NCBI RefSeq assembly: GCF_005768555.2 | Contig: NZ_VCHX02000168.1 | Span: 1 to 64,000, forward strand | DNA length: 64,000 bases | Reading direction: 5' to 3' | Source of the DNA: Streptomyces sporangiiformans | GTDB taxonomy: Bacteria; Actinomycetota; Actinomycetes; Streptomycetales; Streptomycetaceae | In this document: positions 46,453 through 54,694 of the stretch, piece after piece | Layout of the letters: the number at the start of each line of letters is the position of its first letter | Numbering within the stretch: the stretch's first letter is position 1 | Position numbers and translations under genes: made by a program | Notes under the pieces: generated by a model | What the model was told of the DNA's origin: nothing | The model's input: the letters and a program-made list of their open reading frames with translations, nothing else | Databases searched by the model: none

Positions 46453-47241
46453 ATGCGTCGAGGGTTGATACGTGGTCGCCGAGGTGCCCTTGTGGCCGCC
46501 TCGGCGACCGCCGTCTGTGCGGGTGGACTGCTGGCCGCTTGCGGAGGTGGCGGCGGCGGTGACGGATACGTCGCGGTCGGACCGGCCGGCGGTACCCCTC
46601 GACCAGCCGGGACGGCGGCGGCTCCGACGGGCGACGTGACGCTGATCCCGCTCGACGGTGCGGAATCCGGCTCCCGCACCCCCGCCCCTGGACCTTCCGC
46701 GCCCGGAAACCCCGCCGCGAGGGGCGGCCCGCCCGACGGGAGCGGTCGTTCGGAGGGCGGCCCGTCGGACGCACCGGGCGCCCCGGGGACCGACGCATCA
46801 GACTCATCGGATGCATCGGACGCGTCGGGGGGCGGCACCGAGTCCGGTCGCACGAGTGGGGGCGGTGGGGGTCAGCCCTCCCCACCGACGTCCGGCGGCA
46901 GTACGCCGGCGGACGGGAGCACGGCGCCCAGTGGGCCCGCGAAGCTGACCGTCAGCGATCCCGAACGCGAGCCCGCCGCGGCACGCTGGTGCGAAAAGGT
47001 CACCCTCGACTTCCACAACACCGGAGGCGCGGCAGTGCGTTCGGGCACCGTGACCTTCGGCACGCACATCATCGGGGCGCTCGGCATCGACTGGGCGACC
47101 ATCGAGTCGGCCGAGAAACTTCCCGCGCCGATCGCCGCCGGCGCGCGGAAGGAGAAGACCTGGACGGTGTGCGTGGACGAGTGGCGCGTGCCGCTGGGCA
47201 TGCACATCGAGACACAGGACGTGTCCGTCCAGTGGAAGTAG
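46453..47241 (+). CDS. Putative lipoprotein with Gly/Ser/Pro-rich linker
   Basis: A 262-residue exported protein. The signal is MRRGLIRGRRGALVAASATAVCAGGLLAAC with lipobox LLAAC and mature Cys near residue 30. Residues ~31-165 are low-complexity Gly/Ser/Pro/Asp (including a DASDSSDASDASGGG stretch from a short DNA repeat), suited to spanning the peptidoglycan. The C-terminal ~95 residues form a small domain: KLTVSDPEREPAAARWCEKVTLDFHNTGGAAVRSGTVTFGTHIIGALGIDW...RKEKTWTVCVDEWRVPLGMHIETQDVSVQW. Its two cysteines may form a disulfide. It occurs behind sigN in related genomes and may belong to that regulon. Function unknown. Confidence 0.75.
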   Translation: MRRGLIRGRRGALVAASATAVCAGGLLAACGGGGGGDGYVAVGPAGGTPRPAGTAAAPTGDVTLIPLDGAESGSRTPAPGPSAPGNPAARGGPPDGSGRSEGGPSDAPGAPGTDASDSSDASDASGGGTESGRTSGGGGGQPSPPTSGGSTPADGSTAPSGPAKLTVSDPEREPAAARWCEKVTLDFHNTGGAAVRSGTVTFGTHIIGALGIDWATIESAEKLPAPIAAGARKEKTWTVCVDEWRVPLGMHIETQDVSVQWK

Positions 47242-47257
47242 CGGAAGGAGCGGACGC

Positions 47258-47455
47258 CTACTTGAAAGCGAGCCAGGCGACCGCGGCGACGACCGCCACG
47301 GCGAGTACGACGCCGACGATCAGGCCGATGCGGGGTCCGGCCGGGGCGGCGGGCTGCTGCCTGCGGCCCTGGGGGCCCTCGTCGACGAAAGCGCGGAACA
47401 TCTGGGTGCTACCCGCGGGGTCGTAGTTGCCCTCGGGGCCCTGGGTGTTTGCCAT
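47258..47455 (-). CDS. Small C-terminal-anchored membrane protein
   Basis: A 65-residue protein: a polar, disordered N-terminal half (MANTQGPEGNYDPAGSTQMF, then FVDEGPQGRRQQPAAPAGPR) followed by one TM helix at the C-terminus (IGLIVGVVLAVAVVAAVAWLAF). It is tail-anchored in layout. The ATG at 47455 has TAGGGT eight bases upstream and no ribosome site, so it is probably leaderless. It converges with the lipoprotein gene 16 bases away. Function unknown. Confidence 0.7.
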   Translation of the reverse strand: MANTQGPEGNYDPAGSTQMFRAFVDEGPQGRRQQPAAPAGPRIGLIVGVVLAVAVVAAVAWLAFK

Positions 47456-47534
47456 GGGCCAGGACCCTAGCGAATGCCTCCGGCTCGCCCAAGTGCCGGG
47501 TGCCCTCTTCTGGTGTTGCTTGTCCGTTCTTGGG

Positions 47535-47578
47535 TGGCTGGTCGCGCAGTTCCCCGCGCCCCTGCAGGGCGCCCCCTT
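47535..47578 (-). repeat. Streptomyces intergenic GC-rich repeat, copy B
   Basis: Reading the minus strand gives GCGCCC-TGCA-GGGGCGC followed by GGGGAACTGCGCGACCAGCC, the usual form of the streptomycete repeat. It sits between the small membrane gene and the MarR promoter and can form a hairpin. Confidence 0.75.
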
Positions 47579-47621
47579 TGCCAATTTGCCAAGGTTTTAG
47601 CGGCTCACCCCCCTCTCTCAT

Positions 47622-47663
47622 TTGCCTGCAGCAACCAATCATCTTTATGGTTGCCCTAAGCAA
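47622..47663. promoter_or_regulatory. Two tandem MarR-type operators TTGC-N5-GCAA
   Basis: TTGC-CTGCA-GCAA (47622-47634) and TTGC-CCTAA-GCAA (47651-47663) are identical in arms and spacing and start 29 bases apart. They lie immediately upstream of the MarR start at 47680. Autorepression together with control of the exporter operon is the obvious reading. Confidence 0.75.
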
Positions 47664-47679
47664 CGAAGGAGGGGGGCCG

Positions 47680-48198
47680 ATGGCCGCTCAGCGTCAGTAC
47701 GAGGAGCTGGCTCGGCAGCTCAGTGCCATCGGTGCGGTGAAACGGGGTCTCGGGCGGGTGCTTCCGCAGGAGTGCCCCGGAGGTTCCGCCGCCGTGCTCA
47801 CGCTGCTCGAGCGGCACGGCGAGATGCGGATGAGCCGCCTAGCGGAGCTGCTGGCCATCGACATGTCGGTGACGAGCCGGCATGTGGCCCAGGTCGCGGA
47901 GCGCGGCTGGATCGACCGGTCCCCCGACCCCGCCGACAAGCGGTCACGCATCCTCCGGCTCACCCCCTCCGGACGGGACATGCTCGCCGAGATCTCCGAG
48001 CGCTACACACACGCGCTCGCCCACTACCTCGAGGACTGGTCCGACGACGAGGTCGACCAGCTCAACTCTCTGCTCGGCCGGCTGCGCACCAGCTTCGACG
48101 ACTGCCGACCGGCCGCGGCCGCGCCCCCGTCCCCGTCCCCGTCCCCGCCGCCGGCGTCACCCTCGACGCCACCGGCGACCACCCGTACGCCCGCATAA
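47680..48198 (+). CDS. MarR-family repressor of the adjacent exporter
   Basis: A 172-residue regulator. The winged helix is in GSAAVLTLLERHGEMRMSRLAELLAIDMSVTSRHVAQVAERGWIDRSPDPADKRSRILRLTPSGRDMLAEI, with the DKR wing motif complete. The dimerisation helices are YEELARQLSAIGAVKRG at the front and YLEDWSDDEVDQLNSLLGRLRTSF at the back. A Pro/Ser-rich tail (PSPSPSPPPASPSTPPA) is unusual and probably disordered. Strong AAGGAGGGGGG ribosome site. It lies 23 bases before the exporter, so they form one operon; it probably releases two upstream operators when a toxic ligand binds. Confidence 0.88.
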   Translation: MAAQRQYEELARQLSAIGAVKRGLGRVLPQECPGGSAAVLTLLERHGEMRMSRLAELLAIDMSVTSRHVAQVAERGWIDRSPDPADKRSRILRLTPSGRDMLAEISERYTHALAHYLEDWSDDEVDQLNSLLGRLRTSFDDCRPAAAAPPSPSPSPPPASPSTPPATTRTPA

Positions 48199-48221
48199 AG
48201 CAACGTAAGAGAAGGAAGCCC

Positions 48222-50702
48222 ATGGCAACGACCACACCAGCCGGTGTGCGGGGCTCACACGCCAAGCACGGAGGAGGGCCCTCCGACGGCGCTCCGATGA
48301 CGCACCGGCAGATCTTGGAGGCACTGACCGGGCTGCTGCTCGGCATGTTCGTCGCGATCCTGTCGTCGACGATCGTGTCCAACGCCCTGCCCGACATCAT
48401 CAACGACCTCGGCGGCGGCCAGAGCGCCTACACCTGGGTGGTGACCGCGTCGCTTCTGACGATGACGGCGTCCACCCCCCTGTGGGGCAAGCTCGCCGAC
48501 CTCTTCTCCAAGAAGCTGCTGGTGCAGCTGGCCCTGGTCATCTTCGTGGGCGGTTCGGCGGCGGCCGGACTGTCCCAGAACCCCGGCATGCTGATCGCTT
48601 TCCGGGCGGTCCAGGGCATCGGCATGGGCGGTCTGACCTCGCTGGCCCAGATCATCATGGCGGCGATGATCTCCCCGCGTGAGCGCGGGCGCTACAGCGG
48701 CTACCTCGGCGCCACGTTCGCCACCGCGATGGTCGGCGGCCCGCTGATCGGCGGTGTCATCACCGACACGAGCTGGCTCGGCTGGCGCTGGTGCTTCTAC
48801 GTCGGCGTCCCCTTCGCCGTCATCGCCCTGATCGTGCTGCAGAAGACCCTGCACCTTCCGGTCGCCAAGCAGAAGGTCAAGGTCGACTGGGCCGGCGCGT
48901 TCTTCATCAGCGCCGCGGTCTGCCTGCTGCTGATCTGGGTGACCTTCGCCGGCGACAAGTACGACTGGGCGTCCTGGCAGACCTATTCGATGGTCGGCGG
49001 CACGATCGTGCTCCTGGCGATCTTCATCCTCATCGAGACGAAGGCGACCCAGCCGATCATCCCGCTGCGGCTGTTCCGCAACCGCACCATCACGCTGGCC
49101 TCCATCGCCGCCCTCTTCGTCGGCACCGCGATGTACGCGGGCGTCATCTTCTTCAGCCAGTACTTCCAGCTGGCCCGGGACGAGTCGCCGACCATGTCCG
49201 GCGTCATGACCATCCCGATGATCGGCGGCCTCGCCGTCGCCTCGACCGTCTCCGGGCAGTTCATCTCCCGGACGGGCCGGTGGAAGGGCTGGCTGCTGGC
49301 CGGCGGCGTCCTGCTCACCGCGGGCCTCGGTCTGCTCAGCACGATGCGGTACGACACCCCGTACTGGCGCGTGGCGATCTTCATGGCCCTGCTGGGCCTC
49401 GGCGTCGGCATGATGATGCAGAACCTGGTGCTGTGCACGCAGAACCAGGTGGCCCCGAGCGACCTCGGCGCCGCCAGCTCCACGGTGAACTTCTTCCGTT
49501 CCCTCGGGAGCACCGTGGGCATCTCCGCGCTGGGCGCCGTGCTGAGCCACCGGATCACGCACTACGTCACCGAGGGCGCGTCGTCCCTCGACCCGAAGTA
49601 CGCGTCCGCGCTCACCGGTTCCAGCTCCTCGGACAGCATCCCCGACGTCGACTCGCTCCCCGGGCCGGTCCGCACGCTCGTGGAGAGCTCCTACGGCCAC
49701 GGCATCGCCGACGTCTTCCTCTACACCGCGCCGGTCGCGGTACTCGCCTTCCTCTTCTCCCTGTTCATCAAGGAGGTCCCGCTGCGCACCAAGGGCGCTC
49801 TGGCGCAGGCCGCCGAGGAGACGACCCACGCCACGGCTCCGGCCGCCGCCGAGGCTCCCGCTCCGGCCGAGGCTCCCGCCCCGGCCGGGGAGCAGGCCCC
49901 GATCGAGGAGAAGGTCCCGAGCGCGCCCTCCAGCCCGGACCCCGGTATCCCGGTGCGCGGCCACGTACGCGGCGCCGAGAGCGCGCCCGTCCCCCGGGCC
50001 GCCGTGACGCTGATCTCCCTCACCGGCCGTCAGCTGGGCCGCTCGGTCGCGCAGACCGACGGCAGCTACGCGGTGGACGCGCCGGGCACGGGCTCGTACG
50101 TCCTGATCGCGTCGGCCGACGGGTTCCAGCCGCAGGCCTCCACGGTCGTCGTGAACGGCGAACCGCTCACGTACGACATCCTGCTGAGCGGCACGAGCGG
50201 GCTCGGCGGGACGGTCAGGGCGGCGGACAGCGGGAAGCCGGTCCTGGGCGCCATGGTGATCGTGACCGATGTGCGCGGCGACGTGCTGGCCACCGGGACC
50301 ACCGGCGAGCAGGGCGAGTTCACCTTCGCCGAGCTGGTCCCGGGCACCGTGACCGTGGCGGTGAACGCCACGGGCCACCGCCCGCTCGCCCTCCCGGTCG
50401 AGGTCGGCGGCACCGGGGTCACCCGGGTCGACATCGAGCTCAGCGCCGGCGCGCATCTGCAGGGCACGGTACGGGCGCCGCACGGCCCGCTGTCCGACGC
50501 GCGGGTCACGCTCGTCGACGTGGCGGGCAACGTGGTCGGCACGGCGACCACGGGGCCGGACGGGGCGTACGCCTTCGCCGACCTGGACAGCGGGGAGTAC
50601 ACGGTCATCGCGACCGGTTACCCGCCGGTGGCCACGGCGCTGACGGTGAACGGCGGCGGCGTGGACGGCCACGACATCGAACTCGCCCACCCCGGCGAGT
50701 AG
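48222..50702 (+). CDS. EmrB/QacA-type MFS exporter fused to three carboxypeptidase-regulatory-like domains
   Basis: An 826-residue fusion. Residues ~25-540 are a 14-TM DHA2 drug:H+ antiporter: LGMFVAILSSTIVSNALPDII in TM1 (motif D1), LWGKLADLFSKKLLV (motif A), IAFRAVQGIGMGGLTSLAQI (motif B), GGPLIGGVITDTSWLGWRWCFYVGVP (motif C). A Pro/Ala/Glu linker (~540-578) leads to three ~82-residue beta-sandwich repeats starting near 579, 660 and 745. Each has a GxVR...A-P-V..A-V-T-L-I, G-Y-A-V-D and Y-x-V-I-A-x-G-Y/F pattern as in CarboxypepD_reg domains. Ordinary EmrB exporters stop at ~540. With 14 TMs the repeats should be cytoplasmic. Operon with the MarR gene and YceI-like gene. Confidence 0.87.
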   Translation: MATTTPAGVRGSHAKHGGGPSDGAPMTHRQILEALTGLLLGMFVAILSSTIVSNALPDIINDLGGGQSAYTWVVTASLLTMTASTPLWGKLADLFSKKLLVQLALVIFVGGSAAAGLSQNPGMLIAFRAVQGIGMGGLTSLAQIIMAAMISPRERGRYSGYLGATFATAMVGGPLIGGVITDTSWLGWRWCFYVGVPFAVIALIVLQKTLHLPVAKQKVKVDWAGAFFISAAVCLLLIWVTFAGDKYDWASWQTYSMVGGTIVLLAIFILIETKATQPIIPLRLFRNRTITLASIAALFVGTAMYAGVIFFSQYFQLARDESPTMSGVMTIPMIGGLAVASTVSGQFISRTGRWKGWLLAGGVLLTAGLGLLSTMRYDTPYWRVAIFMALLGLGVGMMMQNLVLCTQNQVAPSDLGAASSTVNFFRSLGSTVGISALGAVLSHRITHYVTEGASSLDPKYASALTGSSSSDSIPDVDSLPGPVRTLVESSYGHGIADVFLYTAPVAVLAFLFSLFIKEVPLRTKGALAQAAEETTHATAPAAAEAPAPAEAPAPAGEQAPIEEKVPSAPSSPDPGIPVRGHVRGAESAPVPRAAVTLISLTGRQLGRSVAQTDGSYAVDAPGTGSYVLIASADGFQPQASTVVVNGEPLTYDILLSGTSGLGGTVRAADSGKPVLGAMVIVTDVRGDVLATGTTGEQGEFTFAELVPGTVTVAVNATGHRPLALPVEVGGTGVTRVDIELSAGAHLQGTVRAPHGPLSDARVTLVDVAGNVVGTATTGPDGAYAFADLDSGEYTVIATGYPPVATALTVNGGGVDGHDIELAHPGE

Positions 50703-50781
50703 TCGAACCCCGGCCCGTCGGGGCGCGTCCGGAACTCGGGCGCGCCTCGGGGCCGGTTCCCCCGCAGAGGAGTTACACGCA

Positions 50782-51603
50782 ATGGGACTGACCGCGAAGA
50801 TCCGTACGCGGGACGGCTGGGCCGTGTCGCACGGGGTCGTCACGGTGACCGACATGACCGGCACGCAGGTGATGCGCGCCGAGGCCGACGCAGAGGGGGT
50901 CGTGCGGAACGGGACCGACCTCGCACCCGGGGCGTACACGGTGATCGTCACGGCCGTCGGTTACGCCCCCGCCGCCCACAGCGCGCTCGTCACGGCGAGC
51001 GGGCGCGCGGAGGTCGGGACCGTGACCCTGGCACGGCAGGGCGGCACCGAACTCCCGCCCTCCGGCCCCTGGACCATCGACCCGGCCCACTCCTCCGTGT
51101 CCGCGGTCGCCCGGCATCTGGGCATCTCCAGCGTGCACGGAAGGTTCACCGACTTCTCCGGCCGGATCGAGATCGCCCCGGACGAGGTGACCAAGTCCCG
51201 GGTGGAGGCGGTCATCCGGGCCGCGTCGATCGACACCGGCAACGGCATGCGCGACGGGCACCTCAAGTCCCCGGACTTCCTGGACGTGGAGACGTACCCG
51301 GACATCACCTACCGCTCGACGGGACTGTCACCCGCAGGCTCCGACCGCTGGACGGTGCACGGCGAACTGACCCTGCACGGTGTCGTACGACCGGTCGACC
51401 TGGACCTCGCCCACCTCGGTACCGGCGCGGATCCCTGGGGCGGCACCCGCGCGGCCTTCCGGGCCACGACCGAGCTGCGCCGCGAGGACTTCGCCATGAA
51501 CTACAACCAAGTGGTCCAGGCAGGCATCGCGGCCATCGGGGCGACCCTCAAGGTGGAGCTGGACATCCAGGCGGTACAGGGCGAGACACTGCCGCGAACG
51601 TAG
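50782..51603 (+). CDS. YceI-family protein with N-terminal carboxypeptidase-regulatory-like domain
   Basis: A 273-residue protein. Residues 1-85 repeat the same beta-sandwich type seen in the exporter tail (GWAVSHGVVTVTDMTGTQVMRAEADAEGVVRNGTDLAPGAYTVIVTAVGYAPAA). Residues ~95-270 are a YceI lipocalin-like barrel that holds polyisoprenoids: WTIDPAHSSVSAVARHLGISSVHGRFTDFSGRIEI, NGMRDGHLKSPDFLDVETYPDITYRS, ELTLHGVVRPVDLDL, and FAMNYNQVVQAGIAAIGATLKVELDIQA. No signal peptide is seen. GAGGAG precedes the ATG. It lies 79 bases behind the exporter and probably belongs to the same MarR-controlled unit. Shared domains suggest the two proteins act together, perhaps on a lipophilic compound. Confidence 0.87.
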   Translation: MGLTAKIRTRDGWAVSHGVVTVTDMTGTQVMRAEADAEGVVRNGTDLAPGAYTVIVTAVGYAPAAHSALVTASGRAEVGTVTLARQGGTELPPSGPWTIDPAHSSVSAVARHLGISSVHGRFTDFSGRIEIAPDEVTKSRVEAVIRAASIDTGNGMRDGHLKSPDFLDVETYPDITYRSTGLSPAGSDRWTVHGELTLHGVVRPVDLDLAHLGTGADPWGGTRAAFRATTELRREDFAMNYNQVVQAGIAAIGATLKVELDIQAVQGETLPRT

Positions 51604-51651
51604 GAACGACAGGACCAGGCTCCGCGCCACCTCAAGGCCTAGGCTGCCGCC

Positions 51652-52122
51652 ATGGCACCAAACATCGCTACGAACACCTCCGTCTCCCTGGACGAGCTGC
51701 TCGACTTCGTACGTCCCCGCCACCGCGCCATCCTGCTCACGCGCCGCGCCGACGGCAGCCCTCAGGGGTCGCCGCTCACCTGCGGCGTCGACGACGCGGG
51801 CCGCGTCGTCGTCTCCACGTATCCGGACCGCGCCAAGACCCGCAACGCGAAGCGGGACGCCCGTGTCAGCCTCATCGTGCTGAGCGACGACTGGAACGGG
51901 CCCTGGGTGCAGATCGACGGGACGGCCGAGGTCATCGACGCGCCCGACTCCGTCGAGCCGCTCGTGGAGTACTACCGGAACATCGCCGGTGAGCATCCGG
52001 ACTGGGACGAGTACCGCGAGGCGATGCGCAAGCAGGGCAAGTCCATCATCCGCATCACCCCTGACCGCTGGGGGCCCGTTGCCACGGGGGGCTTCCCAGC
52101 ACGGCTTGCTCCGCAGGAGTAG
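51652..52122 (+). CDS. PPOX-class F420-dependent oxidoreductase
   Basis: A 156-residue split-barrel protein of the pyridoxamine-phosphate-oxidase-like/F420-dependent family. Visible elements are LDFVRPRHRAILLTRRADGSPQGSPLTCGVDDAGRVVVSTYPDRAKTRNAKRDARVSLIVLSDDWNGPWVQIDGTAEVID, the classic barrel, and the C-terminal helix and strand YREAMRKQGKSIIRITPDRWGPV. The basic AKTRNAKRD segment is the cofactor-phosphate contact. The substrate is unknown; such enzymes reduce coenzymes, biliverdin-like compounds or antibiotics. No ribosome site; TAGGCT lies six bases before the ATG, indicating a leaderless transcript. Confidence 0.85.
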   Translation: MAPNIATNTSVSLDELLDFVRPRHRAILLTRRADGSPQGSPLTCGVDDAGRVVVSTYPDRAKTRNAKRDARVSLIVLSDDWNGPWVQIDGTAEVIDAPDSVEPLVEYYRNIAGEHPDWDEYREAMRKQGKSIIRITPDRWGPVATGGFPARLAPQE

Positions 52123-52127
52123 CGGGG

Positions 52128-52276
52128 GTTTCCGCTGCCCAGAGGTTCTTCGCCCCCGCCGCCCCTACCCGTTCCCATCCCTGAGGGCTGCGCCCTAAGA
52201 CTCCCCGGGGTTCGTGTTTCGGGTGCGGGTCGGTCGTGGCTGGTCGCGCCCCGCGCCCCTGAAGGGGCGCGCCCCC
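52128..52276 (-). repeat. Streptomyces intergenic GC-rich repeat, copy C
   Basis: Between convergent genes. The right part (52238-52276) on the minus strand reads GGGGCGCGCCCC-type hairpin then GGGGCGCGACCAGCC, a copy that has lost the central AACTG. The left part (CCGTTCCCATCCCTGAGGG and following) is the other module often seen with it. The GCGCCCCT/AGGGGCGC hairpin likely terminates transcription from both sides. Confidence 0.65.
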
Positions 52277-52306
52277 ACTCACCGGCCTGCCCAGCACAGC
52301 GCAGCG

Positions 52307-53080
52307 TCAGGCGCGCTCCACCATCGCCTCGATGCCCGCGAGCACCAGGTCCAGAGCGAACTGGAAATCGCGGTCGTACATCTCCGCGACCGAATCGCCT
52401 CCGCGGGCCGCCATGAGGTCCACGGACTCCTGGACGACGTCGTCGAGTTCAGGGGCCGTCTTGAGGGTGCTCAGGGCCTGCTGGAAGTACTCGTCCGGGC
52501 TCAACCCGACAGCCGCGCTGCGCAGGCTGAAGTGGCCCTCTATCGTGCCGAACCCGTACACGAACTGGAAGACGGCCGCGATCGCCCCCGCCAGCCGGTG
52601 CGGCGGCAGCCCGGTCGCGCGGACCACGCGCTGCACGACGAGTGAGAAGGCGACCGAGTTCGGCCCGATGTTGAGGAACGTCCCGAGGAGCGGCGACACC
52701 CAGGGGTGGCGCACCAGCACGCCCCGGTACGCGCTCGCCAGCGCGCGCAGCTGATCGCGCCAGTCCTCGCCCGACTCCGGATCAGGCAGCTCCAGCTCGC
52801 CGAAGACCGAGTCGAGGGCAAGTTCCAGCAGGTCGTCCTTGGTGTCCACGTACCAATAGACCGACATCGCCGTGACGTTCAGTTCGGCAGCCAGCCGGCG
52901 CATGGAGAACTTGGCCAGGCCCTCGGCGTCGAGCAGCCGCACCGTGACCCGGGTGATGCGGTCACGATCGAGCCCGGACGGCTGGCCCCCGCCGCGGGAC
53001 GCACCGCCGCGGGGCCCCTTGTCCTCCAGCCAGACGCTGTGCCGCGCCGGACGCTCGGCCCGGTCGGCCGACCTCACCAT
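52307..53080 (-). CDS. TetR-family repressor of the adjacent EmrB/QacA exporter
   Basis: A 257-residue regulator. The DNA-binding part is near residues 38-85: LDRDRITRVTVRLLDAEGLAKFSMRRLAAELNVTAMSVYWYVDTKDDLLELALDSVF. The rest is a TetR_C helical domain (LVRHPWVSPLLGTFLNIGPNSVAF, GAIAAVFQFVYGFGTIEGHF). The ATG at 53080 is favoured over the GTG at 53104, which directly abuts its GAGGAAG. It is downstream of the exporter on the same strand with its own 94-base gap. It most likely binds the long inverted repeat at 54695-54750 before the exporter. Confidence 0.86.
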   Translation of the reverse strand: MVRSADRAERPARHSVWLEDKGPRGGASRGGGQPSGLDRDRITRVTVRLLDAEGLAKFSMRRLAAELNVTAMSVYWYVDTKDDLLELALDSVFGELELPDPESGEDWRDQLRALASAYRGVLVRHPWVSPLLGTFLNIGPNSVAFSLVVQRVVRATGLPPHRLAGAIAAVFQFVYGFGTIEGHFSLRSAAVGLSPDEYFQQALSTLKTAPELDDVVQESVDLMAARGGDSVAEMYDRDFQFALDLVLAGIEAMVERA

Positions 53081-53174
53081 GCCGCTGCCCTTACCATGGC
53101 GCACCTTCCTCGGAACTCAGCTCAGTACCAGTACTGCGCGTACGTGATGCTATGCGTGCCCCACCCGCGCATCG

Positions 53175-54683
53175 TCACGCCGATGCCGCCACCGCGGAGT
53201 CTGCCCGATCGGCCCGCCGCAGCAACGCCGCGGCCAGCAGTCCGCCCAGCAGCACCGCCACCGCCCCCACCAGCTGACTGGTCTCGAGCCCGGACGAGTA
53301 CGCGTCCCTGATCCGCTCCCGCTCCTGTGCCGACCCGGCCGAAGCCAGCGCGGCGGGCAGTGAAGCCGCCGCCATCGGAATCAGCGCGGCGAAGCGGGAG
53401 TTGAGAACCGCACCGAGCACGGCCACGCCCAGACCGGTGCCGAACTCCGCGAGCGTTCCGTTGACCCCGGCCCCCACTCCCGCCTTCTCCGGCGGAATCG
53501 CCCTCATGATGGCGTGTGCCATGGCGGGGTTGGCGACGGCGCAGCCGGCACCGATCAACAGCAGCCCGAGCAACGTCCCCGTATAGCCGAGCTCCGTCAG
53601 CGTGGCGATCGACACCAGCCCGCCGGACATCATGACCATGCCGAGCCCGATCGACAGCGGCGCGCCGAACTTGACGGTCCACCTGGCCGCCAGGCCGGTG
53701 AAGTTCAGGGCCACCACCGTCAAGGCCAGCGGTGCCGTACGCAGACCTGCCTCCAACGGCCCGTATCCGAGGACGAATTGGAGGTGCTGCGTCAGCAGGA
53801 ACAGCGCCCCGCCCATACCGAAGGTGATCAGCACCGCCCCGGCGACCGCACCCGTGAAGCGGCGGTCCCTGAAGAAGTGCAGATCGAGCATCGGGTACGG
53901 GATCCGGCTCTCCCAGTACGCGAAGAGGGCCAGCACCACCACGGCCACCGCGGCCGTCCCCAGCACCCGGCCGGAGGTCCAGCCGTGGTCGGGGCCGGAG
54001 ATGATGGCGAACACGAGCGACCCCATGCCGATCGTGGAGAGCAGCGCGCCCAGGAGGTCCGGACGGTCCCCGCGCCGGTTCTTCGACTCCGGTACGAGCG
54101 CCACTACCGCGCACAGACCCAGCGCCACGACCGGCAGGTTCACCAGGAAGATCGCGCCCCACCAGAAGTGGTCGAGCATGACACCGCCGATCAGCGGCCC
54201 GCCGGCGAAGCCGAGGGCGTTCACGGCGGCCCAGATGCCGATGGCCTTCGGCTGCTCGTCAGGCGTGAAGATCTGCATCGCGACGGCGAGCGTCGTGGTG
54301 AGCAGCAGCGCCGCGCCCACGCCCATCCCGGCCCGTGCGGCGATCAACTGCGCGGTGGACTCGGCGAGTCCGGCCACCAGCGACCCGATTCCGAAGAGCG
54401 CGAGCCCGGAGATCAGCATCTTCCTGCGGCCGTAGCGGTCGGCGGCGCTGCCGGCGCTGAGCAGCAGGCCGGACTGCACGAGGGAATACGCGTTGACCAT
54501 CCACTGGATGTCGGCGGTGGCCGCGCCCAACTCCTCGGTGAGGGAGGGGATCGCGACGTTCAGGACGGTGTTGTCCAGCACCACGGTGAGTTGCGCGAGA
54601 CAGATGACACCGAGGATCAGCCAGCGCTGGGGGTGTCCTTGGGGAGGTGCCTGGGCGGTTACGGCGGTCGCCTCGGCCGTCAT
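53175..54683 (-). CDS. EmrB/QacA-subfamily MFS drug exporter (DHA2)
   Basis: A 502-residue 14-TM antiporter of ordinary length. Motif D1 is LTVVLDNTVLNVAIPSLTEELG in TM1. Motif A is GSAADRYGRRKMLISGL. Motif B is LIAARAGMGVGAALLLTTTLAV. Motif C is LGFAGGPLIGGVMLDHFWWGAIFLVNLPV. It should expel hydrophobic or cationic drugs by proton exchange. Unlike the exporter at 48222 it has no extra C-terminal domain; it ends in a short Arg/Ala tail. It is transcribed from a promoter carrying a 15-bp inverted repeat and is followed by its TetR regulator. Confidence 0.9.
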   Translation of the reverse strand: MTAEATAVTAQAPPQGHPQRWLILGVICLAQLTVVLDNTVLNVAIPSLTEELGAATADIQWMVNAYSLVQSGLLLSAGSAADRYGRRKMLISGLALFGIGSLVAGLAESTAQLIAARAGMGVGAALLLTTTLAVAMQIFTPDEQPKAIGIWAAVNALGFAGGPLIGGVMLDHFWWGAIFLVNLPVVALGLCAVVALVPESKNRRGDRPDLLGALLSTIGMGSLVFAIISGPDHGWTSGRVLGTAAVAVVVLALFAYWESRIPYPMLDLHFFRDRRFTGAVAGAVLITFGMGGALFLLTQHLQFVLGYGPLEAGLRTAPLALTVVALNFTGLAARWTVKFGAPLSIGLGMVMMSGGLVSIATLTELGYTGTLLGLLLIGAGCAVANPAMAHAIMRAIPPEKAGVGAGVNGTLAEFGTGLGVAVLGAVLNSRFAALIPMAAASLPAALASAGSAQERERIRDAYSSGLETSQLVGAVAVLLGGLLAAALLRRADRADSAVAASA

Positions 54684-54694
54684 GGGTGCCCCTT

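Noticed and set aside
48255..50951. 898-codon minus-strand open frame
   Set aside because: Antisense to the exporter fusion; Asp/Gly/Arg/His-rich shadow without domains.
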